NCBI RefSeq assembly: GCF_030580855.1
Contig: NZ_JAUQOP010000020.1
Location: 33,055 to 97,054 of the forward strand
Direction of reading: 5' to 3'
Origin: Pseudomonas citrullilanati
GTDB taxonomy: Bacteria > Pseudomonadota > Gammaproteobacteria > Pseudomonadales > Pseudomonadaceae
DNA: 64,000 bases
The notes beneath the pieces are model-generated. The model was not told the DNA's origin. It saw only the letters and a list, made by a program, of their open reading frames with translations, and searched no databases. Below, piece by piece: positions 27,999-36,378 of this stretch; within the stretch, counting starts at the first letter, position 1, and every line of letters starts with the position of its first letter. The translations under genes were made by a program, and so were the position numbers.

Positions 27999-28730
27999 CT
28001 AGCGCCGCAGTTCTGCGACGAAGTCGTAATAGTCGTTGCGGCAATAGGTGTCGGTGACTTCAATGGGCGTGTTGTCTTCCAGGTAGCCGACTCGGGTCAT
28101 CAGCAACATGGCGGTGCCGGGCGCGATGCCCACCAGGGCGGCGAATTCGTCCGAGGCGTTGATGGCCTGGATGTGTTGCAAGGCGCGCACCACCGGTTTG
28201 CCGATGCCGTCGAGGAAGGCGTAGAGCGAATCACCCACGGCGTCGGGCCTGGGAATGATGGCGGCCGGCAACGTGCTCATCTCGATGGCCATGACCGTGT
28301 CGTCGGCCTTGCGCAGGCGCTTGAGGCGCGCGACCTTGTCGGTGGGCGACAGGCCCAGGCGGATCAGTTCTTCATGGGTGGGCAGGGTGATCTCCCGCTC
28401 CAGCCATTGCGACCCGGGCACGAACCCTTTGAGTCGCAGCATCTCGCTGAACCCGGAAAGACGCGACAGCGGTTGCTCCAGGCGAGGGGTGATGAACGTC
28501 CCCGAGCCTTGGTTGCGGCGGATCAATCCCTGTTCGAACAACACCTCCAGGGCCTTGCGAGCGGTGACGCGGGAAATCCCCAGTTGCTCGCTCAAGCTGC
28601 GCTCGGACGGCATCGCCTGCTCGGCTTTCCACTGGCCGGCATGAATGGCCGACTCCAGGTTGCGTGCCAGTTGCAGGTACAGCGGCGTGGGTTGGGTGTC
28701 GTCAGGGCGCAAGGCCAGGATGTCGTTCAT
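27999..28730 (-). CDS. nagR: GntR/HutC-family repressor of the nag genes
   Basis: A 243-aa regulator. The winged helix GntR domain is at about residues 12-80 (AMPSERSLSEQLGISRVTARKALEVL, then QGLIRRNQGSGTFI), and the UTRA ligand-binding domain of the HutC subfamily fills the rest (YLEDNTPIEVTDTYCRNDYYDF). The likely ligand is GlcN6P or GlcNAc6P. It lies 17 bases upstream of nagA in the same direction. Paired TGGTATTA half-sites are found in its upstream region. Confidence 0.92.
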   Translation of the reverse strand: MNDILALRPDDTQPTPLYLQLARNLESAIHAGQWKAEQAMPSERSLSEQLGISRVTARKALEVLFEQGLIRRNQGSGTFITPRLEQPLSRLSGFSEMLRLKGFVPGSQWLEREITLPTHEELIRLGLSPTDKVARLKRLRKADDTVMAIEMSTLPAAIIPRPDAVGDSLYAFLDGIGKPVVRALQHIQAINASDEFAALVGIAPGTAMLLMTRVGYLEDNTPIEVTDTYCRNDYYDFVAELRR

Positions 28731-29043
28731 GGGGGTGTCCGATGCGGTTGTTGGTGTGTTTTCGCTCGGTGAGTGGGGTGGGAAGCTAATACCACTTAAA
28801 TACCATGTCAACGCGGCAAGTGGCGTACTTATCGTAGTGTATGGCGCAGCCGGAAAAGGTGGGCTGCAAGTGGTATTAGCGGGGAAGGGCGAGGCGCTAA
28901 CGAACGTTGCGCCAGGATGTGGTTGCCGGGGGCAATGGTATTCACGCCCAGGCTTTTACGGAGACTGCGGCCGTCGAAATTATTTTTTTCATGTCGACCG
29001 ATGGCGTGGCGAGGGGAGGGCCTTCGCCACGAAAAAGCCTCGG
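28731..29043 (-). promoter_or_regulatory. nag control region with paired TAATACCACTT / AAGTGGTATTA sites
   Basis: Half-sites at 28788-28798 and 28868-28878 are exact inverted copies about 70 bases apart, and a further ATACCA occurs at 28800. This fits GntR/HutC binding to TGGTAT-type sequences with possible looping. No gene is visible in the 313-base gap between nagR and the lysE-like gene. Confidence 0.55.
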
Positions 29044-29673
29044 CTATGACTGTTGTACGAACGTCAGGCGCACGGCGAACCCGATCAAGAGACTGCCAAA
29101 CAACCACTGCTGCACGCGCTGGGCCGAAGGCGAGCGCCGCAACCAGCGGCCCAGCGCCACACCCGCCAGCGCATAGGCGCTATCGAACAACAGACCGACG
29201 CCGACCAGCACCCCGCCCAGGGTCGCGAACTGGCCCAGCACCGGCCCGTCCTGCGGATCGATGAACTGCGGCAACAGGACCGAACAGAACAGCAAGGCCT
29301 TGGGGTTGAGCAAATTGGTCAACAGGCCGCGCCGGATCGCCTGGGGCCAGCGCGATGCCCCGGCCTGCGGCGTGTCATCGCCCAGGTTCGGCAGCAAGGG
29401 GCTGCGCAGGCACTGCACGCCAATCCATAACAAGTAGGTGGCGCCAGCGATGCGCACCGCATCGAACGTCCACGGCGCGGTCTTGAACAAGGCAGCGAGG
29501 CCCAGCGCCGCCAATGCAACGTGGCAACCCCGGGCGATAGCCAGGCCCACCGCCGTCGCCAATGCGGCGCCCCTGCCTTGGCTGGCGCCGGTCTGCAGCA
29601 ACAGGATCATGTCCGGCCCCGGTAGTAGAAAGACCACCGTCAACGCCATCAAGAACACCCCGAGTTCCACCAT
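29044..29673 (-). CDS. LysE/RhtB-family amino-acid exporter
   Basis: A 209-aa protein with about six membrane helices. The family signature FLLPGPDMILLLQTGASQGRGAALATAVG is at about residues 13-41 and GLLTNLLNPKALLFCSVLLPQF follows. It exports amino acids or homoserine lactone-like compounds; the substrate is unknown. The ATG at 29673 is chosen because GGAAGGGGG lies right upstream, while the earlier in-frame ATG would fall inside that ribosome site. It is divergent from the Lrp-type regulator, a standard pairing. Confidence 0.88.
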   Translation of the reverse strand: MVELGVFLMALTVVFLLPGPDMILLLQTGASQGRGAALATAVGLAIARGCHVALAALGLAALFKTAPWTFDAVRIAGATYLLWIGVQCLRSPLLPNLGDDTPQAGASRWPQAIRRGLLTNLLNPKALLFCSVLLPQFIDPQDGPVLGQFATLGGVLVGVGLLFDSAYALAGVALGRWLRRSPSAQRVQQWLFGSLLIGFAVRLTFVQQS

Positions 29674-29758
29674 GTCGCACCCCCCTTCCAACGTTGATTT
29701 GACAGGGCCAGTCTAGGGCCGATGGGTGGGGCAGGTGGTTGCGAAGTCAGCTTCTAAA

Positions 29759-29773
29759 GCCAATGGAATTGGC
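29759..29773. promoter_or_regulatory. Palindromic operator between lysE-like and lrp-like genes
   Basis: GCCAATGGAATTGGC is a perfect dyad (six-base arms, three-base centre) in the middle of the 146-base divergent gap. TGCCA repeats nearby suggest several Lrp-family contacts. Confidence 0.5.
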
Positions 29774-29819
29774 ATAATCTGCCAGTTATTTGAGTCATTT
29801 CATTGGAAACTGCCAATTC

Positions 29820-30296
29820 ATGAAACTGGATGCCTTCGATCGCAAGATCCTCGCCGCCCTGCAACGCGACGGTCGCCTGAGCAACGTGCAATTGGCCGAC
29901 GAAATCGGCCTGTCCGCTTCACCGTGCCTGCGCCGCGTGCGGCTGCTCGAAGAAGCCGGGGTGATTCGCGGCTACCAGGCAGTGCTCGACCGCGACGAAG
30001 TCGGCCTGGGCCTGACGATCTTCGTCGGGGTCAAGGTCGAGCGGCATAACGACGAACAAGCCGAAGCGTTCCGCCAGGCCGTGACGGCGTTGCCGGAAGT
30101 GATCTCGGCGTTCCTGGTGTCAGGCGAATCGGACTTCCTGCTGCAAGTGGTCGTGCCGGACCTGCGCGCCTACGACCGCTTCCTGACGGGGCAGTTGCTG
30201 AAGTTGCCGGGTGTCAGTGATATCCGCAGCAATTTCGCGATTCATACGGTGAAGACGCCGGGGGCGTTGCCGCTGGGGCATTTGCCTGGGGGGTGA
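29820..30296 (+). CDS. Lrp/AsnC-family transcriptional regulator
   Basis: A 158-aa protein. The N-terminal helix-turn-helix is LDAFDRKILAALQRDGRLSNVQLADEIGLSASPCLRRVRLLEEAGVIRGY at about residues 3-52 (given in full only by position), followed by a RAM ligand-binding domain (SGESDFLLQVVVPDLRAYDRFL, here shown in part). It probably senses an amino acid and controls the divergent LysE-type exporter. The ATG at 29820 was preferred to an ATG ten codons upstream because it gives the normal family N-terminus MKLDAFD. Confidence 0.9.
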   Translation: MKLDAFDRKILAALQRDGRLSNVQLADEIGLSASPCLRRVRLLEEAGVIRGYQAVLDRDEVGLGLTIFVGVKVERHNDEQAEAFRQAVTALPEVISAFLVSGESDFLLQVVVPDLRAYDRFLTGQLLKLPGVSDIRSNFAIHTVKTPGALPLGHLPGG

Positions 30297-30387
30297 GGCA
30301 GGGCGGACCAAGGCCGTGGATGCAGGATCGAATGATCTGCATTGGCTCATTTGGAGGGAGGATCAAACGGAAAAAGGCAGCATGAAG

Positions 30388-30461
30388 TGGAGCGGGTAGA
30401 GGGAATCGAACCCTCAACTAAAGCTTGGGAAGCTTTCGTTTTGCCACTAAACTATACCCGC
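30388..30461 (-). tRNA. tRNA-Gly (CCC)
   Basis: A 74-base gene on the minus strand. The acceptor stem GCGGGTA pairs with TACCCGC, the discriminator is T and CCA is encoded. The anticodon stem AAAGC/GCTTT encloses the loop TTCCCAA, giving anticodon CCC (reads GGG). The T arm GGGTTCGATTCCC is intact. The 255 bases between it and phaG contain no gene that I can see. Confidence 0.96.
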
Positions 30462-30716
30462 TTTGCGTGCCTGTCTCGCTCGTAACGGGTGTCTTGCCAG
30501 ACCCCTCGTTGCAGCTGGAGAAGCTGGAGCCGTGCCTTCGATGTGGCACCTGCCCAGAGCGGCTGACTTTGTACCAGATGTCAGCGCACATGAGAAGTTT
30601 TTCTTTGCCCACGGCGCGCCTACCTCCCATCCCAAGCCTCGAAACAGAGCGATCGTTCGCAAGCAAGTCCCCCTGCCAAAAAAGGCTGTGCGGGACCTGC
30701 TCGCGACGATTGCGTT

Positions 30717-31601
30717 TCAGATCGCCACCGCATGGTAGCCCTGCACGTAGCTATAACGCGGTCGGCTTTCGTGGTGTCCCGGTGTGAGGAACTTCATCAA
30801 GGCATTGCGGCTATCGCGGCAGGCGGCCTTGTGTTCCATGTCCAGGAAGTGCCCGGTGGCTTGCAGCGTGCTGAAGGTGCTGTGCTGCACGTGGTTGGCG
30901 AAGAGCCTGGCGTCGTCGGCCGAGGTGTATTCGTCCCATTCGCCGTTCACGAACAGCACGGGCACGTTGATTTTCTTCGCCGCGTTGAGGTAGCACTGCT
31001 GGTCGCTCTGGAGCACGTCGGTGATGTGGAAATGCATCTGGCCGTATTCATGTTCGGCCAGGCTGCTGACGTGGCGGTAATTGAAGCGCTTGAACAGCGG
31101 CGGCAAATGCTTGCCGATGGTGCTGTTGACCAGATGGCCGACGCGATCGCGGTCCAGGTTGCCCAGGTAGTCCACGCCGCGCTCCAGGTAGTCGCGCATC
31201 GGTGCGTTGAGCACCGGCGAGAACGAACTGATTACCGCTTTTTCAATCCGCCGCGGGCGTTGGGCCAGGGCGGTCAATGCAGCGGCGCCACCCCAGGAAA
31301 ACGACAGCACGTGCTCGGCGGCGAAGTGATCGATCAGTTCCAGGAGGATCTGTCCTTCGACCTCCTTGGTAAGCATTTTCTCGTGGCGGTTGTGGACCTT
31401 GGACTTGCCCGCGTAGGGTTGGTCGTACAGCACGACGTTGAATTGCGGGTGGAGGTTCTTGACGGTTTGTGCGAACGACGCGGTGGTGGCCATCGAGCCG
31501 TTGACCAGGATGATGGTCTTTTGTGCCGCGTCTGCGCGATAGAACTCCGTGTAAACCCGATACTGACCTTGTATATCCAGCACAGCGATTTCTGGCCTCA
31601 T
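30717..31601 (-). CDS. phaG: PhaG 3-hydroxyacyl-ACP:CoA transacylase / thioesterase
   Basis: A 294-aa alpha/beta hydrolase. The start MRPEIAVLDIQGQYRVY and the segments INGS-type VNGSMATTASFAQTVKNLHP, YDQPYAGKSKVHNRHEK and RFNYRHVSSLAEHEY match PhaG closely. The nucleophile elbow is FSWGG (Ser102) and the catalytic His lies in ATGHFLDME. It links fatty-acid synthesis to medium-chain polyhydroxyalkanoate by releasing (R)-3-hydroxyacyl groups from ACP. RhlA is a homologue, but the sequence sides with PhaG and there is no rhlB here. The upstream in-frame 80 codons are not part of the family. Confidence 0.92.
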   Translation of the reverse strand: MRPEIAVLDIQGQYRVYTEFYRADAAQKTIILVNGSMATTASFAQTVKNLHPQFNVVLYDQPYAGKSKVHNRHEKMLTKEVEGQILLELIDHFAAEHVLSFSWGGAAALTALAQRPRRIEKAVISSFSPVLNAPMRDYLERGVDYLGNLDRDRVGHLVNSTIGKHLPPLFKRFNYRHVSSLAEHEYGQMHFHITDVLQSDQQCYLNAAKKINVPVLFVNGEWDEYTSADDARLFANHVQHSTFSTLQATGHFLDMEHKAACRDSRNALMKFLTPGHHESRPRYSYVQGYHAVAI

Positions 31602-31911
31602 GTCATAAGACTCCTGGCAAGCGGGTATGCGCGCAATGAGATTGCACGGGCAATGTGACAGGTAGGCATACGCCTGGAAGATAAGGCCCATGTCGATCCA
31701 TGACAGCGGTCGACGGGTGTTGTTATAGGCGGGCAGTTTGCCGGGCGGACAAGGCGGAACCTGAGGGTTCCCGCCGGCAAAAAGTTTCTTGGAAGAATGT
31801 GGTGACTCATCGGTCACATTTCGGCCGACGGTTTGATTCAAGCAGGGGGGCGAGCGTTGCGCAAGTACTGATGGGAAAATTGTTCGACCCGTCTGCCGGG
31901 CGGCAACGAAT
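31602..31911. other. Intergenic region upstream of phaG, 310 bases
   Basis: No gene. It holds an inverted repeat at 31753-31775 with arms GGCGGAAC and GTTCCCGCC around CTGAGG. This may be a hairpin terminator for rsuA read-through or an operator upstream of phaG. No clear sigma-70 or sigma-54 promoter could be fixed by eye. Confidence 0.45.
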
Positions 31912-32604
31912 TCAGATCAGGCTGATTTCGCCAGGGTCCAGGGCGCGGTACTGGCCCGGTTCGAGGGCCGGGTCCAGCACCAAGGGGCCCATGCGCTCGC
32001 GGTGCAGGCGCAACACCTTGTTGTCGAAGTGGCCGAACATGCGCTTGACCTGGTGATAACGCCCCTCGACGATGCTCAAGCGCGCGGACGTCGGCCCCAG
32101 CAGTGTCAACCCGGCCGGTTGGGTGGTGAGGTCTTCGAAGGCGAAATACAGGCCCCGCGCGAAGGTGTCGGCGTACTCGGCGGTGATGGTGCGCTCGGTT
32201 TCGACGTAATAGACCTTGGGCAGCTTGGTCTGCGGTTGGGTCAGGCGTCGCGACCAACTGCCGTCATTGGTGATCAGCATCAGGCCGGTGGTATTGAAGT
32301 CCAGGCGCCCGGCGATGTGCAGGTCGTCCTTGTCCGGCTCGTCGAGCAGGTCGAGCACCGTCGGGTGTTGCGGGTCGCGCGTGGCGCTGACGCAACCGGT
32401 GGGTTTGTGCAGCATGAAATAACGCGCCGGCCGGCCCGCTTGCAGCACCTCGTCATCGACCTCGACGCGGCTGAATTCACGCACTTGGGCATGGGGGTCG
32501 GTGACGGTCTGGCCGTCGATCCGCACCCGGCACGCCACCAGCAACAGGCGGGCCTGCTGGCGATTGAAGCGGGGCAGGTTGCTGAGAAAACGGTCGACGC
32601 GCAT
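31912..32604 (-). CDS. rsuA: 16S rRNA pseudouridine(516) synthase
   Basis: A 230-aa RNA-modifying enzyme. The N-terminal S4 domain (MRVDRFLSNLPRFNRQQARLLL) is followed by the catalytic domain with Asp102 in HIAGRLDFNTTGLMLITNDG, LPKVYYVETE and EGRYHQVKRMFGHF. This is the RsuA layout, which makes pseudouridine in 16S rRNA during 30S assembly. The ATG at 32604 is the S4 start. A small Cys-rich gene lies 32 bases upstream in the same direction. Confidence 0.93.
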   Translation of the reverse strand: MRVDRFLSNLPRFNRQQARLLLVACRVRIDGQTVTDPHAQVREFSRVEVDDEVLQAGRPARYFMLHKPTGCVSATRDPQHPTVLDLLDEPDKDDLHIAGRLDFNTTGLMLITNDGSWSRRLTQPQTKLPKVYYVETERTITAEYADTFARGLYFAFEDLTTQPAGLTLLGPTSARLSIVEGRYHQVKRMFGHFDNKVLRLHRERMGPLVLDPALEPGQYRALDPGEISLI

Positions 32605-32636
32605 GGGCAGTCCAGGCCAGGAAAAAGGCGCGCAGC

Positions 32637-32855
32637 TTACGCGATCGGACGGGGCTTGGCGCGCAATTGGGCCTGGACCTGGGCGCAGCGTGGGCACAGG
32701 CAGGCTTGATCCCGCACCTCTGCCGGCAATGCTTCGAGTATGGCCGGGTCAATGTTCACGCTAAAACACCAGCAGGCCCGGTCGGCGGTTCCCGGATCGG
32801 CCAGGGAGCAGTCGTTGGCGCCGCCGCAGGCGGGGCAAAGGTCGGGTTTATTCAT
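32637..32855 (-). CDS. Cysteine-rich CWC family protein (72 aa)
   Basis: A 72-aa protein with nine Cys in metal-ligand spacing: CPACGGANDC near the start, the name-giving CWC in the middle, and CLCPRC near the end. It probably binds zinc. The start overlaps the end of the upstream GGDEF gene by eight bases, indicating coupling, and rsuA follows. Role unknown. The ATG at 32855 begins the conserved MNKPDLCPAC. Confidence 0.82.
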   Translation of the reverse strand: MNKPDLCPACGGANDCSLADPGTADRACWCFSVNIDPAILEALPAEVRDQACLCPRCAQVQAQLRAKPRPIA

Positions 32856-33594
32856 AGCTGGAGCGAGGCATTTCCACACAGGTTCGATTGCATCCGGCTT
32901 GCCGGGCGCGTTGCAGTGCATGATCGGTCCGGGACAGCAGGTTGTGCAAGGTGTCTTCGTCCTGCACCGTGGTCAGACCGATGCTGACGGTGACCAATAA
33001 CTGTTTCCCACTGCAGAAATAGCGCTGTTTTTCGATGTGCTGGCGAATTTTCTCAGCGATTTTCAGACCAGTCTGTCCGTCGGTGTCCTTGAGCAGTACC
33101 ACGAACGCTTCGGCGCTCCAGCGACAGACAATGTCCGAGTGCCGCAGGCTTTGTGTCAGGTCGCGGGCGAAACCGGTCAGCAGTTGGTCGCAGGCCACAT
33201 GGCCGTGGATGCTTTCCAGTGACTTGAAGTCGTCCAGCGCCAACAACACGGCGGTCAATGGCCTGGGTTCGCGCTGGGCTTCGTGCAAGGCCTGCACGGC
33301 CAGCAAGTCGAAGCCTCGGCGGTTGGGCAACTCGGTCAGGCTGTCGAGGATGGCCTGGGCGTCGAGGCGGTGTTGGTAGCGGTCGATCAACCGAGCGAGG
33401 ATAAACAGCACGGCCAGCGTCACGAGCAGGCCGATCAACAGGTTCACGTACAGGGCCTTGAGTGGGTTTTCTCGTGCCGAGGCGTGGGCAGCGTAATAGC
33501 CCAGCGATGAAGTGACCAGGAAGCCTGTACCCACCAGCGCCATCACGGCCAGCAGCGGTTTGCGCTGGAAATACAACGACGAACGGAGCGACAT
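32848..33594 (-). CDS. Membrane GGDEF-domain protein with degenerate active site
   Basis: A 248-aa protein. Two membrane helices (about residues 13-33 and 48-68) precede a GGDEF-type domain (DSLTELPNRRGFDLL onwards). At the catalytic position the sequence is SAEAF (160-164) instead of GGDEF, and the substrate-binding segment is also changed, so cyclase activity is unlikely. An RxxD inhibitory-site motif remains at 151-154, five residues before it, so the domain could still bind c-di-GMP as a receptor. It is first in a run with the CWC gene and rsuA. Confidence 0.85.
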   Translation of the reverse strand: MSLRSSLYFQRKPLLAVMALVGTGFLVTSSLGYYAAHASARENPLKALYVNLLIGLLVTLAVLFILARLIDRYQHRLDAQAILDSLTELPNRRGFDLLAVQALHEAQREPRPLTAVLLALDDFKSLESIHGHVACDQLLTGFARDLTQSLRHSDIVCRWSAEAFVVLLKDTDGQTGLKIAEKIRQHIEKQRYFCSGKQLLVTVSIGLTTVQDEDTLHNLLSRTDHALQRARQAGCNRTCVEMPRSSYE

Positions 33595-33841
33595 GGCGAT
33601 TCCCTGGGCAGAGATCCAATGTAATCAGTTTAGTAATCACTGTAGGAAAAGGCGCCTTGATTCGCATGTTTGTAAACACGGAGAAAGCAGGGCGACGGTT
33701 GGCAAAAAGCTACATGTTTCTAGTTATTGCCATATCGCACCAGATTCCGATTTTGCTGTCTGAATATTCGTCAGTCACCCAAAGATGACTGCCGCCCATC
33801 AGCGTCGCTGATGTGGCCCATTCGCGGTCCAGGAGGCCGCC

Positions 33842-34222
33842 ATGTATCGACGACTGCTGCTCATTGCGTTTCTCGGTTTGACTCTTTCGGCCTGCGCGCC
33901 TTACTACGATGGAGACTCGAGCTACTACCGTTCAGAGGTCTACACTTCACCGGCACCGGTCTATTACGGTGGCGGGGGTTATTATTCGGCTCCGCGTGGC
34001 TACTACGCACCGCGGTATTACCAACCGGCACCGCGCTATTACTCGGCACCGCGCTACTACCCAGCCGGTCCACGCTACTACGCGCCACCGCGGGCGGCGT
34101 ACCGGCCTTATCCCAACCGGGGCGGTTGGGGCGGCCATGACCGGGGTGGCTGGAATGACGACCGAGGTGGGCATGATCATCGCGGGCGTGGCGATCATGG
34201 TGGAAGGGGCGGCCACCGTTGA
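33842..34222 (+). CDS. Tyr/Pro/Gly-rich lipoprotein
   Basis: A 126-aa protein with a lipoprotein signal ending in LSAC (Cys18). The mature part has repeated tyrosine pairs in units such as APRYY and GGYY (about residues 20-90), then a Gly/His/Arg/Asp-rich tail (GGHDRGGWNDDRGGHDH). It is low in complexity and probably unstructured at the outer membrane. CAGGAGG precedes the ATG and a hairpin CATCAGCGTCGCTGATG lies in the leader (33798-33814). Similar proteins are annotated as hypothetical in pseudomonads. Confidence 0.75.
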   Translation: MYRRLLLIAFLGLTLSACAPYYDGDSSYYRSEVYTSPAPVYYGGGGYYSAPRGYYAPRYYQPAPRYYSAPRYYPAGPRYYAPPRAAYRPYPNRGGWGGHDRGGWNDDRGGHDHRGRGDHGGRGGHR

Positions 34223-34237
34223 TCCCGCAATGCAAAG

Positions 34238-34262
34238 CGGCGCATCGAGCGCCGTTTTTTTT
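34238..34262 (+). terminator. Rho-independent terminator
   Basis: Stem CGGCGC / GCGCCG with five-base loop ATCGA, followed by eight T, 15 bases after the Tyr-rich lipoprotein stop. Confidence 0.85.
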
Positions 34263-34280
34263 GTGCCTGGAATGATCAAG

Positions 34281-34307
34281 CCTTCGCGAGCAGGCTCGCT
34301 CCCACAA
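34281..34307. repeat. Solitary REP sequence
   Basis: One arm CTTCGCGAGCAGGCTCGCTC plus CCACAA, without an inverted partner nearby, between a terminator and the convergent hydratase-family gene. Confidence 0.7.
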
Positions 34308-34312
34308 GGGCG

Positions 34313-35425
34313 TTATTCATTGGACAAGTCCGCCAATGGGTGACGACCTTCCCACACCTTGTGAAAGTGCGCCTGCACCACGGCTTCCGGGACATGGTTG
34401 ATGTCGGGCCAGTGCCAATGGGGCTTGTGGTCCTTGTCGATCAAGCGGGCCCGCACCCCTTCGCTGAATTCCGGATGGCGGCAGCAGTTGAGGCTCAAGG
34501 TGTATTCCATCCGCAGCACCTCGGCCAAGGACAGGTGCCGGGCACGGGCGATCTGTTCCCAGACCAGATGAGCGGTCAGGGGCGAGCCCTCCGTCAGGGT
34601 CTTTGCCGCCCGGGCGATCAGCGGGTCCTGGTGATCCACCAACAGGGCCAGGGCTTTCCAGGCGCAGCGCACGTCGCTGACATCCAGCCACTCATCGATT
34701 TTCTGCCGACGCGGCAACCACTGGGCTTCGGGCAATTGCGCGACGGCTTCCTGCTGCAAGGCCTTGAACAGGCTATTGAGCTGCATCCCGGTCTGTTCCT
34801 GCCAGTTGAGTTGCAACAAACCTTCGATCAGGGCGTCCTGCTGTTCGTCCAGCAGGAAGCGGTCGGCCAGGCCCAGGTCGATGGCGTCCCGGGCGTTCAT
34901 GTGGGCGCCGGTCAGGCCGAGAAACAAGCCGAGCTTGCCCGGCAGGCGCGACAGGAACCAACTGGCGCCGACGTCCGGGTACAGGCCGATGCTGATCTCC
35001 GGCATCGCCAGGCGGCTGCTGGGGGTGACGATGCGTGTGCTCGCGCCTTGCAGCAGCCCCATGCCGCCGCCCAGTACATAACCGTGTCCCCAGCACAGCA
35101 AAGGCTTGGGGTAGGTATGCAGGTTGAAATCCAGCCGGTATTCGGCCGCGAAGAACTGCGCGGCCAAGGGCGGCACTTCCCCGGGATTGGCCCGGCAGGC
35201 CTCCACCAGGCTGCGGACTTCGCCGCCGGCGCAGAACGCCTTGGCGCCGTTGCCACGCAGCAGCACGCAGACGATTTGCGGCTCCCTGGCCCAGGCATCG
35301 AGACGATCGCGCAGGGCGCTGATCATCGGCAGGGACAGGGCGTTGAGGGTTTTTTCGGCATCCAGGGTGGCGACGCCGATGCGTGCTCCCGTGATGCCCG
35401 TCAGTTCTTCGAAGTGCAGATTCAT
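34313..35425 (-). CDS. 3-hydroxyisobutyryl-CoA hydrolase-type crotonase
   Basis: A 370-aa enoyl-CoA hydratase/isomerase superfamily protein. The oxyanion-hole segment KAFCAGGEVRSLVEACR and PEISIGLYPDVGASWFLSRLPG are the pattern of HIBYL-CoA hydrolases (Glu/Asp catalytic pair). A C-terminal ECH_2-type region follows (SLNCCRHPEFSEGVRARLIDKDHKPHW, shown in part). It would release 3-hydroxyisobutyrate in valine breakdown. It is longer than simple hydratases (about 260 aa), which supports this subfamily. It is divergent from ung. Confidence 0.85.
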   Translation of the reverse strand: MNLHFEELTGITGARIGVATLDAEKTLNALSLPMISALRDRLDAWAREPQIVCVLLRGNGAKAFCAGGEVRSLVEACRANPGEVPPLAAQFFAAEYRLDFNLHTYPKPLLCWGHGYVLGGGMGLLQGASTRIVTPSSRLAMPEISIGLYPDVGASWFLSRLPGKLGLFLGLTGAHMNARDAIDLGLADRFLLDEQQDALIEGLLQLNWQEQTGMQLNSLFKALQQEAVAQLPEAQWLPRRQKIDEWLDVSDVRCAWKALALLVDHQDPLIARAAKTLTEGSPLTAHLVWEQIARARHLSLAEVLRMEYTLSLNCCRHPEFSEGVRARLIDKDHKPHWHWPDINHVPEAVVQAHFHKVWEGRHPLADLSNE

Positions 35426-35499
35426 CGTGACCTCGATCCGAAATTTGAATGTTCAGTATGACCGTTGCGTGGGAAAGTGCCGGTTCTGTGTCAGATCAA

Positions 35500-35528
35500 T
35501 TGACAAGCCATGTAGGCTTTCCTAGGGT
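35500..35528 (+). promoter_or_regulatory. Sigma-70 promoter of ung
   Basis: TTGACA (35500-35505) and TAGGGT (35523-35528) are separated by 17 bases, 29 bases before the ung ATG. Confidence 0.6.
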
Positions 35529-35556
35529 GCGCCCATTGTTTTTACCGGGTGCAATC

Positions 35557-36249
35557 ATGACTGCTGATGACCGTATCAAACTCGAACCGAGCTGGAAGCA
35601 GGCACTGCGTGCCGAGTTCGACCAGCCCTACATGGCAGAGTTGCGCGAATTCCTGCGCCGGGAATACGCCGCCGGCAAGGAGATCTACCCACCGGCATCG
35701 CTGATCTTCAACGCGCTCAATTCCACGCCGCTGGACAAGGTCAAGGTGGTCATCCTCGGCCAGGACCCTTACCACGGCCCGGGCCAGGCCCATGGCCTAT
35801 GCTTCTCGGTACAGCCGGGCGTGCCAACGCCGCCGTCGCTGGTGAACATCTACAAGGAGTTGAAGCGCGACCTGAACATCGACATTCCCAACCACGGCTA
35901 CCTGCAAAGTTGGGCCGACCAGGGTGTGTTGCTGCTCAATACCACCCTGACCGTCGAGCGCGGCAATGCCAACGCCCACGCCAAGAAAGGTTGGCAGCAC
36001 TTTACCGACAGGGTCATCGAAGTGGTCAGCGAGCACCAGCCGCACCTGGTGTTCCTGCTGTGGGGCGCCCATGCCCAAAGCAAGCAGAAGTTGATCGATG
36101 CGACCAAGCACTTGGTGCTGACTTCGGTCCACCCGTCGCCGCTGTCGGCCCACCGAGGCTTCATCGGCTGTGGGCACTTCGGCCGGACCAATAAATTTCT
36201 TCAGCAGCATGGCGAGAAGCCGATCGATTGGCGGTTGCCCCCGGTTTGA
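35557..36249 (+). CDS. ung: Uracil-DNA glycosylase, family 1
   Basis: A 230-aa repair enzyme. The water-activating motif is GQDPYHG at 68-74 (Asp70), the pyrimidine pocket is [11 protein letters not shown], and the DNA-intercalation loop is [10 protein letters not shown] at 192-201. It excises uracil arising from cytosine deamination or dUMP incorporation. The start [14 protein letters not shown] at 35557 gives the normal length; earlier in-frame codons lie upstream of the promoter. Confidence 0.96.
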   Translation: MTADDRIKLEPSWKQALRAEFDQPYMAELREFLRREYAAGKEIYPPASLIFNALNSTPLDKVKVVILGQDPYHGPGQAHGLCFSVQPGVPTPPSLVNIYKELKRDLNIDIPNHGYLQSWADQGVLLLNTTLTVERGNANAHAKKGWQHFTDRVIEVVSEHQPHLVFLLWGAHAQSKQKLIDATKHLVLTSVHPSPLSAHRGFIGCGHFGRTNKFLQQHGEKPIDWRLPPV

Positions 36250-36270
36250 TGGGCTAGCCGGGCTGATCCT

Positions 36271-36364
36271 ATCGCGAGCAAGCTCGCTCCCACAGTGGAT
36301 TCTGTTGTGAACACTTAACCAGTGGCCACTGAAAATCAACTGTGGGAGCGAGCTTGCTCGCGAT
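36271..36364. repeat. REPIN: two inverted REP sequences
   Basis: Arms ATCGCGAGCAAGCTCGCTCC and GGGAGCGAGCTTGCTCGCGA are almost perfect inverted copies around a 40-base spacer, between the convergent ung and abrB-like genes. Confidence 0.92.
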
Positions 36365-36378
36365 GAAAGGCACTCGGT

